DNA of 5,797 nucleotides from assembly GCA_024278415.1 (NCBI GenBank), contig JAJRTI010000267.1, positions 1-5,797 on the forward strand. The letters are read 5' to 3'. Each line of letters starts with the position of its first letter. The stretch's first letter is position 1. This stretch comes from Planctomycetota bacterium (GTDB lineage: Bacteria; Planctomycetota; Brocadiia; JAJRTI01). The position numbers and the translations under genes are program-made. Under the pieces are notes generated by a model, which searched no databases, was not told the DNA's origin, and was given only the letters and a program-made list of their open reading frames with translations. Shown one piece after another: positions 1-5,511 of this stretch.

Positions 1-34
1 CCCAGGGTTGCGAGCTTCGCTCGCGAACCCTGGG
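1..34. repeat. Strong GC-rich hairpin (inverted repeat) at left edge
   Basis: Bases 1-9 (CCCAGGGTT) pair with 26-34 (AACCCTGGG), and bases 10-15 (GCGAGC) pair with 19-24 (GCTCGC), leaving a TTC loop and one bulged G at 25. That is a 15-bp stem. It lies downstream of the minus-strand broken gene that ends at 148, but no U-run follows on either strand and it is over 100 bases from that stop, so a plain intrinsic terminator is not well supported. It looks more like a mobile or dispersed palindromic repeat unit. The element may continue beyond the window edge. Confidence 0.75.
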
Positions 35-116
35 CTGATATCCGGAATCCCGTTGGGATTCAGATACCCCAACACGCGGCGTTGCACGGAAGCTTTGACA
101 GTATTCCGGTATCTGG
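35..116. repeat. Nested inverted repeats, non-coding
   Basis: Bases 45-51 (GAATCCC) and 55-61 (GGGATTC) form a perfect 7-bp hairpin with a GTT loop. Bases 61-68 (CAGATACC) are the exact reverse complement of 108-115 (GGTATCTG). Bases 42-48 (CCGGAAT) are complementary to 103-109 (ATTCCGG). These pairings compete with each other, so the region is either an alternative-fold structure or a decayed compound repeat. I see no convincing gene in 1-147 on either strand. Confidence 0.5.
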
Positions 117-147
117 CTGTTGTACTTGGCTGAAGTGTTACGTCATT

Positions 148-526
148 TCAAAGGCCGAGAACGATCCTCTTGATCCCCTCGCGCATAAGGGGAACGTTGA
201 AGTTGAGCAGCAGGCCGAGCTTACAGCCGGTGAGTTTCAGGTAGGTTAGCATCTGTGCCTCGTGAATGGGAGCGAGTTCGCGCACGGCTTTCAGTTCGAC
301 CACCACAGAGCCAGCGACAATCAGATCGGCACGGAACCCGCACTCGAGGCTGACGCCCTTATACTTGATCGGGATGTCCTTACTCCTGCTCGAAGGGCAC
401 TTCACGCAGAGCCAGTTCGCGAGCAAGACATCTGGCGTACGCTGACTCCAGCAATCCGGGGCCAAGATGTTTGTGCACTTCGATCGCAGCGCCAATGATC
501 ACATTCGAAAGAGCGTTCTCATCCAT
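148..526 (-). pseudogene. GxxExxY family protein, broken by a 1-base insertion
   Basis: Reading leftward from an ATG at 524-526, the frame begins [14 protein letters not shown] and contains the family motif G24-x-x-E27-x-x-Y30 (GLLESAY), but stops at TAA 380-382 after 48 codons. The neighbouring frame continues exactly where the protein should (KDIPIKYKGV, then FRADLIV, VVELKAV, HEAQMLTYLKLTG) to a TGA at 148-150. Dropping one base at about 382 joins EVPFEQE to KDIPIKYKG and gives a 125-residue protein, normal for this family. The D-LIV...VELKAV segment is the PDDEXK-type core (PDDEXK_3). The family is common in environmental bacteria and its function is not established. The start is supported by an AGGAG at 534-538, seven bases upstream. 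The reading frame from 495 that uses only the second half has a wrong N-terminus. The break is either a real mutation or a sequencing error; the intact flanking sequence suggests it is recent. Confidence 0.88.
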
Positions 527-533
527 CGCGGGT

Positions 534-538
534 CTCCT
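534..538 (-). promoter_or_regulatory. Ribosome binding site of the GxxExxY gene
   Basis: The minus strand reads AGGAG seven bases before the ATG at 526. This fixes the true start in the first frame, upstream of the frameshift, rather than at the ATG at 495 in the shifted frame. Confidence 0.75.
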
Positions 539-583
539 ATAGCATAGACGCTTGGGGGCGACCAGTCTCGATGCCCATCAGAA

Positions 584-628
584 CTCTCCTCTCACTCCTT
601 CCTCCTCCCTTCCTTTCTCCTCTTCTCT
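584..628. other. Polypyrimidine tract (polypurine on minus strand)
   Basis: Forty-five consecutive bases on the plus strand are C or T except for a single A at 594. On the minus strand this is an A/G-rich run lying about 40 bases past the stop of the DUF3604 gene and upstream of the broken GxxExxY gene. No gene reads through it convincingly. Homopurine tracts can form triplex structures and can also arise by slippage; the sequence does not show which matters here. Confidence 0.7.
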
Positions 629-660
629 GCGCCCCCTTTGCGTCCTTCGCGCCTTTGCGG
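624..660 (-). repeat. Degenerate CGCAAAGG-type short repeat
   Basis: Read on the minus strand from 660 downward, the DNA is four imperfect copies of an 8-9 base unit: CCGCAAAGG (652-660), CGCGAAGGA (643-651), CGCAAAGGG (634-642) and CGCAGAGA (624-631). It begins 8 bases past the stop of the DUF3604 gene. It is non-coding and has the look of a dispersed intergenic repeat; how many copies the genome holds cannot be seen here. Confidence 0.6.
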
Positions 661-668
661 TTGAGATC

Positions 669-2165
669 CTACTCCGCCCAGATAGGGCTCGACCATGCCA
701 TGTGGCCATTGGCTTGGGTGATGCGGGCGTAGTAGTAGTCGCCAGGCGAGGCGGCGTCGGCGAAGCTGCACTCCGCCGTGCACATGCCCTGCGGAACGAG
801 GCGATGGACAATGAAGCACTCGCAGGGGAAGCGGTCGGTGAACTCGATGGCCGATGTCGCCATGAGGTCGCCGAGCCTGAACGAGTAGTCGCGCTTCATG
901 GGCGAGTCGAAGGACAGGTGCAGGGTCGATTCCGCGTCGCCCTCGATCTCCAGCACGACCGCGTTCGTCGGCGTCTCCGCAAAGCTGCCTTGCCGGCAGG
1001 TGTACGACTCCCAGCGACACGTCGTATCGCTGATCTCAACAACGCGGTTGCGCCGTTCTTCATCAAGCGGGCCGCTCTGGAAGCAGGGCATATGGCGTCG
1101 AATGCGGCCATCGCTGACGCTCGCGAGCACGCGCCAGTCCGCGGTGCGCGGAATGCCGAGCGCGGTCCACGGTCCCCAACCGAACTCGATGCGGCACTTG
1201 ACCGGCGCCGCGAAGGGATCGCTCAGGTCGGCGTGGTCCTCGGGGAAGTAGCGAAACGCGACGCGGTTGTTCTTGAGCACCTCGACCATGGCCACGTCGT
1301 CCCAGCCATCGACCCAGACGTTGATGGTGTGCCGCCCTTTGGCAGGGATCGTCGAGCCCATGATCGCTCCGTCGATGTCGAACATGAGGCCAATGCGGTC
1401 CCCGGTCACTCCGTAACACCGCCGCGCCCAGAGCGCGTCCCAGATCGCGGCGCGGGTCTGCGACTCCGCGTAGACCGCGGCGAGGCCCTCGCCGTACGCG
1501 CCGGGGTAGCCGAAGTGGTCGTCGGTCGAGCAGATCACGCCGAGCTTCTTGCCGATGGACAGGCCGTGCTGGAGCGTGTTGTGGGTCGTGCGCGGGCCGT
1601 TGGTGTGGCGGATGTAGGGCCAGGGTCCGCGGTCGCGCTCCGCGCCGCCGTGCTCGGAGAAAATCTCGATGATCGGCGACACCGCCTCGTCGACGCCGTC
1701 CCACTTCACCCCCCTACCTGGCGGCAGGCCGCAGCGGTACCCAATGTGGTGCGGGATGAGCAGCGCGCGGCTCGCCTTGGCGTGGTCGGTCAGTTCGCCA
1801 ATGTGGCTCGCGTGCACGAGTTCGCCATCGTCGCCTGGGTAGAGCACACTGCGGTCGCCCCACTGTGCGGAGTGCCATTCGTATCCAAGGAACGCGACAA
1901 ACTCGCCGTCTTGGTTGGCCTCGGCCATGAGGCGTTGGGTCGTGGGCCACTGCTCCGTGTGGTAGTCGAAGCCCTCCTGCCACTTGAGATGGCCGTCGTT
2001 GGGCATGTCCGGCATGTCGTGCCAGTGTGCGTGCCCGGTGAACGCGAAAAAATCGAGGTGGCTCTTGGCAATCTCGATCGTGCGTTCGAGCGATCCCTTG
2101 GAGTAGTGGAACAGGCCGACGCTGTTGTGATTGTGGGTGTCGCCCCAGTAGAGCTGATAGGCCAT
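669..2165 (-). CDS. DUF3604 / PHP-like metal-dependent hydrolase family protein
   Basis: This 498-residue protein opens with YWGDTHNHNSVG, the start of a PHP-type metal-binding domain as in DUF3604 proteins; H11 and H13 form the HxH pair. Further likely metal or active-site positions follow in the expected order: FTGHAHW (H45, H47), GYEW (E96), IPHH (H139, H140), a histidine at 187, and STDDH (D215, D216, H217), the last followed by a GYPGAYGEGLAAVYA segment typical of DUF3604. The PHP-like part covers about residues 3-260; the remainder (about 265-498) looks beta-rich and unassigned. PHP proteins usually hydrolyse phosphoester or related bonds with bound metals; the substrate of DUF3604 members is unknown. 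No signal peptide or membrane segment is seen, so it is probably cytoplasmic. The ATG at 2165 has a GGAGA seven bases upstream. It lies 51 bases behind the radical SAM gene on the same strand, so the two may share a transcript. TGH stands where PHP proteins usually have TDH. Confidence 0.85.
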   Translation of the reverse strand: MAYQLYWGDTHNHNSVGLFHYSKGSLERTIEIAKSHLDFFAFTGHAHWHDMPDMPNDGHLKWQEGFDYHTEQWPTTQRLMAEANQDGEFVAFLGYEWHSAQWGDRSVLYPGDDGELVHASHIGELTDHAKASRALLIPHHIGYRCGLPPGRGVKWDGVDEAVSPIIEIFSEHGGAERDRGPWPYIRHTNGPRTTHNTLQHGLSIGKKLGVICSTDDHFGYPGAYGEGLAAVYAESQTRAAIWDALWARRCYGVTGDRIGLMFDIDGAIMGSTIPAKGRHTINVWVDGWDDVAMVEVLKNNRVAFRYFPEDHADLSDPFAAPVKCRIEFGWGPWTALGIPRTADWRVLASVSDGRIRRHMPCFQSGPLDEERRNRVVEISDTTCRWESYTCRQGSFAETPTNAVVLEIEGDAESTLHLSFDSPMKRDYSFRLGDLMATSAIEFTDRFPCECFIVHRLVPQGMCTAECSFADAASPGDYYYARITQANGHMAWSSPIWAE

Positions 2166-2216
2166 CTGCGGTTCTCCGTGCGCGAGGCGCGATACGATGC
2201 GCCGGGGCGGTCCGAA

Positions 2217-3176
2217 TCACACCGCGGCGACGTAGTACACTCCTGCTTCTCGTTCCTCCGGGCGAACGGCTCCCCTCGCCACCAACACGCCAATCAGTTC
2301 ATCTACCACGGCCCGGTCGAGCCCCATCCCCGCCGCGAGGTCGTCCGCGGTGCAAGGCCGCCGCTTGAGCGTGTCCAGCACGTCTTCCGGTGTCGCGCTG
2401 CGCCGCGATTGCTCATGGACGCGGCTGTAGTCCGCGACGACCTCGACCGCGAGCCCGGTCGCGGCCGCCAGCATTTCCTGAATCTGCTGCATCCGCTCCT
2501 CAGGCACCCGGCGCACCCCCGCGTCCGCGGTGGGCCGCACCGCGGTGTTGAGCTGCACCTTGTCCGGCTGGATGCGCGCGACGAGTTCGCCGAGCTTCGC
2601 CACGTGCGCGTCGCTCGAGTTCACATCGTCGAGCACGAACACTTCGAGCCACATCTGGCCCGAAAACTCGCGGCGGAACGCGATGAGCCCGTCCACAATG
2701 CGATCGAGCTTCAGCGAAGGATGCGGCCGGTTGATCGCCTCGAACGTGGGCTGGTCCGCCGCGTCGAGTGACGGCATAACGATGTCCGCCTTCGCGCAGG
2801 CCGCGCGCACGCTCGGATCCCACAGCAGGCTCCCGTTGGTGATGATCGCGACCGGGATGTCGGTCTGCGACTTGATGCCGTCGATGATCTCCCCGAGCTG
2901 GCTGTGAAGCGTGGGCTCGCCGGAGCCGGCGATGGTGACCACGTCGGCCTCCACGCCCTCGTCGAGCTTGCGCTTGAGGCTGGCGAGCACGGCATCCTTG
3001 GACGCCAGGTCCGCGCGGGCCTCGGTCTTGCAAGTCGTGCGGCCGATTTGGCAATACGTGCAATCAAACGTGCAGGTCTTGGGCGGGATCAGGTCCACGC
3101 CCAGGGACCGGCCGAGCCTGCGCGAGGGCACGGGGCCGAAGACACCGGCTTTACCTGTGAGAGCTTCTTGTGGCAT
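2217..3176 (-). CDS. Radical SAM protein (COG0731 type) with winged-helix-like C-terminus
   Basis: The 319-residue protein has the radical SAM iron-sulfur motif CxxxCxxC at C35, C39 and C42 (CTFDCTYC), preceded by FGPVPSRRLGRSLGVDLIP, the typical lead-in of the COG0731 group often labelled wyosine-synthesis-like. The SAM-binding GSGEPTLH segment is at 84-91, and further core strands include AIITNGSLL and MPSLDAA. Such enzymes use a 4Fe-4S cluster to cleave S-adenosylmethionine and start radical chemistry; the bacterial members have no agreed substrate, and the wyosine label should not be transferred. From about residue 255 a helical tail (EDVLDTLKRRPCTADDLAAGMGL...VDELIGVLVARGAV) resembles a winged-helix unit. 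C49 is an extra cysteine near the cluster. The ATG at 3176 has no clear ribosome binding site, but the family's conserved N-terminus begins just after it and no better start is visible. The DUF3604 gene follows 51 bases downstream. Confidence 0.9.
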   Translation of the reverse strand: MPQEALTGKAGVFGPVPSRRLGRSLGVDLIPPKTCTFDCTYCQIGRTTCKTEARADLASKDAVLASLKRKLDEGVEADVVTIAGSGEPTLHSQLGEIIDGIKSQTDIPVAIITNGSLLWDPSVRAACAKADIVMPSLDAADQPTFEAINRPHPSLKLDRIVDGLIAFRREFSGQMWLEVFVLDDVNSSDAHVAKLGELVARIQPDKVQLNTAVRPTADAGVRRVPEERMQQIQEMLAAATGLAVEVVADYSRVHEQSRRSATPEDVLDTLKRRPCTADDLAAGMGLDRAVVDELIGVLVARGAVRPEEREAGVYYVAAV

Positions 3177-3187
3177 GCGGGAAAGTG

Positions 3188-3250
3188 ACTGGTCACTGGC
3201 TACTGGTCATTGGTCATTGGTCGCGGATCACGCGTCACGCGTCACGAATC
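3188..3250. repeat. Heptanucleotide tandem repeat array, nine units
   Basis: From 3188 the plus strand can be cut into nine successive 7-base units: ACTGGTC and close variants in the first three, ATTGGTC twice, GCGGATC once, ACGCGTC twice, and ACGAATC last. Eight of nine end in TC and most begin with A. The array sits 12 bases upstream of the radical SAM start, inside its likely leader. It resembles the short tandemly repeated heptamers (STRR) known from cyanobacteria and other bacteria. It is non-coding; short frames crossing it have no support. Confidence 0.8.
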
Positions 3251-3283
3251 CAACGTCGCCCTATCATCCCCACCCTCTGTCAG

Positions 3284-3319
3284 AGCCCGAAGCCCGCCGT
3301 ACGGCGGACGGCTTCGGCT
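3284..3319 (-). terminator. Stable hairpin just past the membrane-protein gene; possible terminator or dispersed repeat
   Basis: An inner perfect palindrome CGCCGTACGGCG (3295-3306) is enclosed by CCGAAGCC (3287-3294) and GGCTTCGG (3310-3317) with a three-base bulge on one side; pairing extends to 3284/3319 if one C is bulged. It starts five bases after the TAG of the minus-strand gene ending at 3325, a good place for termination. No U-run follows on the minus strand, so it may instead be a repeat element or an RNA-end-stabilising stem. Confidence 0.45.
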
Positions 3320-3324
3320 ACAGG

Positions 3325-4152
3325 CTACGCGCTTTGTGCACGGCAGGGGGCGAGCGCGGAATACACGTGCATGAAGAGCGCCAGCAGGCGGCCGCCATTC
3401 ACGAGCCGTTCGTCCTGTTGTGTCATGGTGCACGTCGCGGTTGCGACCACTTTCAGCTTGTTGTCGGTCTGCGTGACCGACTTGATCTGCATGCCAGCGA
3501 TCTGGGCCGACGCGTCGACATGCTCACTCGCGCCTGCAAAGCCGGGGTAGCTGCTCGCGTCGAGGATCAGCGTCAGCGTGAGGTTCTCGGTGTGCTTCTC
3601 GTTCACCTTCGTGCGCTTGCGCTTGCGTTTCTCCTTGCGCTTGACCGTCTGCTTCACGCCGATCTGAAACTTGTTGCCATCGTAGAGCGAGCCCTTGGCC
3701 AGGAACCACTCGTCCTCGTAGACCTTTTGCACGATGGTGGAGAACATGCCGCCGTCCTTGGACACGAGCGTGCCGTGCTTGGCATAGGGCTGGAAGCTCA
3801 CCATGACGCTGCACTTGGCCTTGGGCGGGATGTCCTTGCCCACCACACTGAACAGTTTCACAGCGGTGTCGACCTTGCGGTCGTCGAGGTCCTGTGACGA
3901 GAGCCGCGTGGTGATGACAACCATGGTGATGAATGCGACGAACAGCACGGCCGTCAGACCAATCAGCACCGGATTGCCATCGCTCGCGGCCGCGCCGATT
4001 CCGCTCAGGATCATCGCTGCGCCGACACAGGCACAGCCAATGCCCGCCTTCTTGCCTTTGGCCTCGATGGTCTTGTCCTGCTGGTGGAGCGCTTGGAGTT
4101 GCTCGTTGAGTTCTTGGACCTTGCCGCTAGCTTCGAAGATGACCTTGGACAT
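3325..4152 (-). CDS. Hypothetical membrane protein with two transmembrane helices
   Basis: I do not recognise this 275-residue protein. The N-terminus (about 8-32, KVQELNEQLQALHQQDKTIEA) is a likely short coiled coil. Two hydrophobic helices follow at about 36-56 and 61-82, separated by a short ASDGN turn, so the two ends probably lie on the same side of the membrane, and the positive KGKK before the first helix suggests the cytoplasm. The rest (about 95-275) looks like beta-rich soluble structure with an IPPKAKCSVMVSFQPY stretch and a strongly basic segment at 167-182 (KRKEKRKRKR). A hydrophobic stretch, LLALFMHVYSAL, lies near the C-terminus. Cysteines occur at 40, 42 and 114. A ribosome binding site (AGAGG, seven bases from ATG 4152) supports the start. 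It is divergent from the glycosyltransferase and followed by a hairpin. Function unknown; the basic patch could bind nucleic acid or acidic lipid, which is only a guess. Confidence 0.8.
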   Translation of the reverse strand: MSKVIFEASGKVQELNEQLQALHQQDKTIEAKGKKAGIGCACVGAAMILSGIGAAASDGNPVLIGLTAVLFVAFITMVVITTRLSSQDLDDRKVDTAVKLFSVVGKDIPPKAKCSVMVSFQPYAKHGTLVSKDGGMFSTIVQKVYEDEWFLAKGSLYDGNKFQIGVKQTVKRKEKRKRKRTKVNEKHTENLTLTLILDASSYPGFAGASEHVDASAQIAGMQIKSVTQTDNKLKVVATATCTMTQQDERLVNGGRLLALFMHVYSALAPCRAQSA

Positions 4153-4206
4153 GGCGCTGCCTCTCTAACGGGTTGTGGTTGTCCCGTGCATGGACGTGGC
4201 ACGAAG

Positions 4207-4214
4207 ATTATAAT
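4207..4214. promoter_or_regulatory. Overlapping divergent -10 elements (ATTATAAT)
   Basis: In this GC-rich divergent gap, ATTATAAT gives a perfect TATAAT at 4209-4214 on the plus strand and another at 4212-4207 on the minus strand. On the minus strand a weak -35 (TTGCGC at 4236-4231, 18-base spacer) would start RNA near 4200, about 50 bases before the membrane-protein gene. On the plus strand no good -35 or extended -10 is found; RNA would start near 4221, leaving about a 100-base leader before the glycosyltransferase. If both are used they could not fire together. Confidence 0.4.
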
Positions 4215-4216
4215 GC

Positions 4217-4240
4217 GCTGCTTGCCACCTGCGCAAGCGC
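4217..4240. other. Small hairpin in the divergent intergenic region
   Basis: GCTTGC (4220-4225) and GCAAGC (4233-4238) form a perfect 6-bp stem around a seven-base loop, extended by two more pairs (4217-4218 with 4239-4240) across a bulged T. It sits at or just after the predicted plus-strand RNA start and overlaps the possible minus-strand -35, so it may be a leader structure or an operator; the sequence alone does not decide. Confidence 0.35.
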
Positions 4241-4245
4241 TTGAG

Positions 4246-4273
4246 TCGGTTTTCGGTTGTCGGTTGTCGGCGG
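4246..4273. repeat. Second heptanucleotide repeat array, four units
   Basis: Four successive 7-base units read TCGGTTT, TCGGTTG, TCGGTTG and TCGGCGG. The period matches the array at 3188-3250 but the unit sequence differs. It lies in the leader of the glycosyltransferase gene, about 50 bases before its start, and is non-coding. Confidence 0.6.
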
Positions 4274-4321
4274 CAAGAACCGAACACACACCACTGAAAG
4301 CGCACAGTCCCCACGTCTCCC

Positions 4322-5488
4322 ATGCAAATCCTCTACGCGTCATTCGACCCAGTGCAGGCTCCTAAAGGAGCGAGCACGCATATCACGCATTTCGTGCGCG
4401 CCCTAGCGCCACAGGTCGGCCGCGTCAAGCTCATGACGCTGCCGCCATCGCCGGGCTTCGGCCGCCTCGACGAAGACGGCATCGCGCACGCGGCTATCGA
4501 TGCAAAGGAGGCGAACTTCCTCGACCGCTCGATGGCCTTCCGCGACGCGGTGGCCGATGAACTCGCGAACCACGCGTACGATGTCATCCACGTGCGCTCG
4601 ATCTGGGAGGGCATTCCTGCCGCATTGGCCGCCAAGCGCACCGGCGCGCGGCTCGTGTACGAAGTCAACGGCCTGCCCAGCATCGAGCTGAAGTATCATT
4701 ACCCCGGCGTAGGCGAAAACGCCTCCCTCCTCGCCAAACTGCGGGAGCAGGAGACCTTCCTCGCACGCGAGGCCGAGCTGCTCGTGACACCGTCAGGCGT
4801 GACACGGGATGCGCTCGTGGCCATGGGGGCCAATCCGGAGCGGGTCGAGGTCATACCAAACGGCGTGGACGTCGAGTTGTTCAAGCCGGCGCCGGCCCAG
4901 GCCACGAGTGCGACGCTGCGAGTGCTCTACCTCGGCACGCTCGCGCCATGGCAAGGCATCGACACGCTCTTCTCGGCGGTCAAGAAGGCTGCGCGGGACA
5001 TCGACATCTCGCTCACGGTCGTCGGCTCGGGCCGTCGGAGCTGGCTCAAACGCTACACAAAGCTCGCGCGGCGCATGCACATTGGCGAGTGCGTCCAGTT
5101 CGTGCCGCACGTCGCCCACGACCACGTGCCACGGACCATCGCGCAGGCCCACGTGTGCGTCGCACCGCTCACGCGCAGCGACCGCAACACCAAGCAAGGC
5201 TGCTGCCCGATCAAGGTGCTCGAATACATGGCCTGCGCCAAGCCGGTCATAGCGTCACGGCTCCCGGTCGTGCGGGAGTTGGTCGACGACGAGCGCACCG
5301 GCCTGCTGTTCAAGCCGAACAACGCGAACCACCTCTGCCACAAGCTCCTCGCGCTCGCCGGCGCACCCGAGCTTCGCGGTCGGCTCGGCGCCGCGGCGCG
5401 GCAGGAGGTTGTCGAGCGCTTTACCTGGGCAAGAGCCTGTGGACAATTGGTGGGAGCTTACCGTAGACTTCTGGACCTTGGTCCGTGA
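4322..5488 (+). CDS. Glycosyltransferase family 4 (GT-B fold)
   Basis: The 388-residue protein is a GT4-type glycosyltransferase, which moves a sugar from a nucleotide-sugar donor to a lipid-linked or polysaccharide acceptor, usually at the cytoplasmic face of the membrane. The N-terminal acceptor domain carries the glycine loop region PKGASTH (14-20), the strand DVIHVRS (87-93) and YEVNGLPSIELKY (113-125). The linker has VIPNGVDVELF (177-187), and the donor domain begins at VLYLGTLAPWQGID (201-214). The donor-site helix is CCPIKVLEYMACAKPVIAS (294-312), with E301 as the C-terminal glutamate of the EX7E-type motif; the first glutamate is replaced, as in many GT4 members with an SPLKLLEYMA-like version. 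Length is normal. No Shine-Dalgarno sequence precedes ATG 4322, yet the conserved first strand (MQILYASF) begins right there. The following gene is mannose-6-phosphate-isomerase-like, so mannose or a derived sugar is a plausible donor, by context only. Confidence 0.92.
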   Translation: MQILYASFDPVQAPKGASTHITHFVRALAPQVGRVKLMTLPPSPGFGRLDEDGIAHAAIDAKEANFLDRSMAFRDAVADELANHAYDVIHVRSIWEGIPAALAAKRTGARLVYEVNGLPSIELKYHYPGVGENASLLAKLREQETFLAREAELLVTPSGVTRDALVAMGANPERVEVIPNGVDVELFKPAPAQATSATLRVLYLGTLAPWQGIDTLFSAVKKAARDIDISLTVVGSGRRSWLKRYTKLARRMHIGECVQFVPHVAHDHVPRTIAQAHVCVAPLTRSDRNTKQGCCPIKVLEYMACAKPVIASRLPVVRELVDDERTGLLFKPNNANHLCHKLLALAGAPELRGRLGAAARQEVVERFTWARACGQLVGAYRRLLDLGP

Positions 5489-5511
5489 ACCCTAGGAGCG
5501 GAGGAGCGACG

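Noticed and set aside
373..390. Programmed +1 frameshift at the TAA of the GxxExxY gene
   Set aside because: Although AGGAG abuts the stop, the P-site GAG codon would have to re-pair with AGT, which is not plausible; a one-base insertion explains it more simply.
148..495. A 115-codon minus-strand frame as a complete gene
   Set aside because: Its first 30 or so residues are the wrong frame of the GxxExxY gene; the true start at 526 has the family motif and a ribosome binding site.
552..2771. A 739-codon open frame on the plus strand
   Set aside because: It lies opposite the DUF3604 and radical SAM genes and crosses the gap between them. Its product is rich in R, V, A, H and E with no recognisable domain, as expected for an antisense shadow in GC-rich coding DNA.
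2217..3176. Naming the radical SAM gene as a tRNA wyosine enzyme
   Set aside because: The similarity is to the broad COG0731 group; tRNA wyosine chemistry is archaeal and eukaryotic, and no substrate-specific feature is visible.
3188..3250. CRISPR array
   Set aside because: The units are only seven bases with no spacers, and no cas gene is nearby.
2911..3897. A 328-codon plus-strand frame
   Set aside because: It runs antisense to two real genes and reads straight through the heptamer array and the hairpin; the opposite strand carries a clear radical SAM motif and a supported membrane protein.
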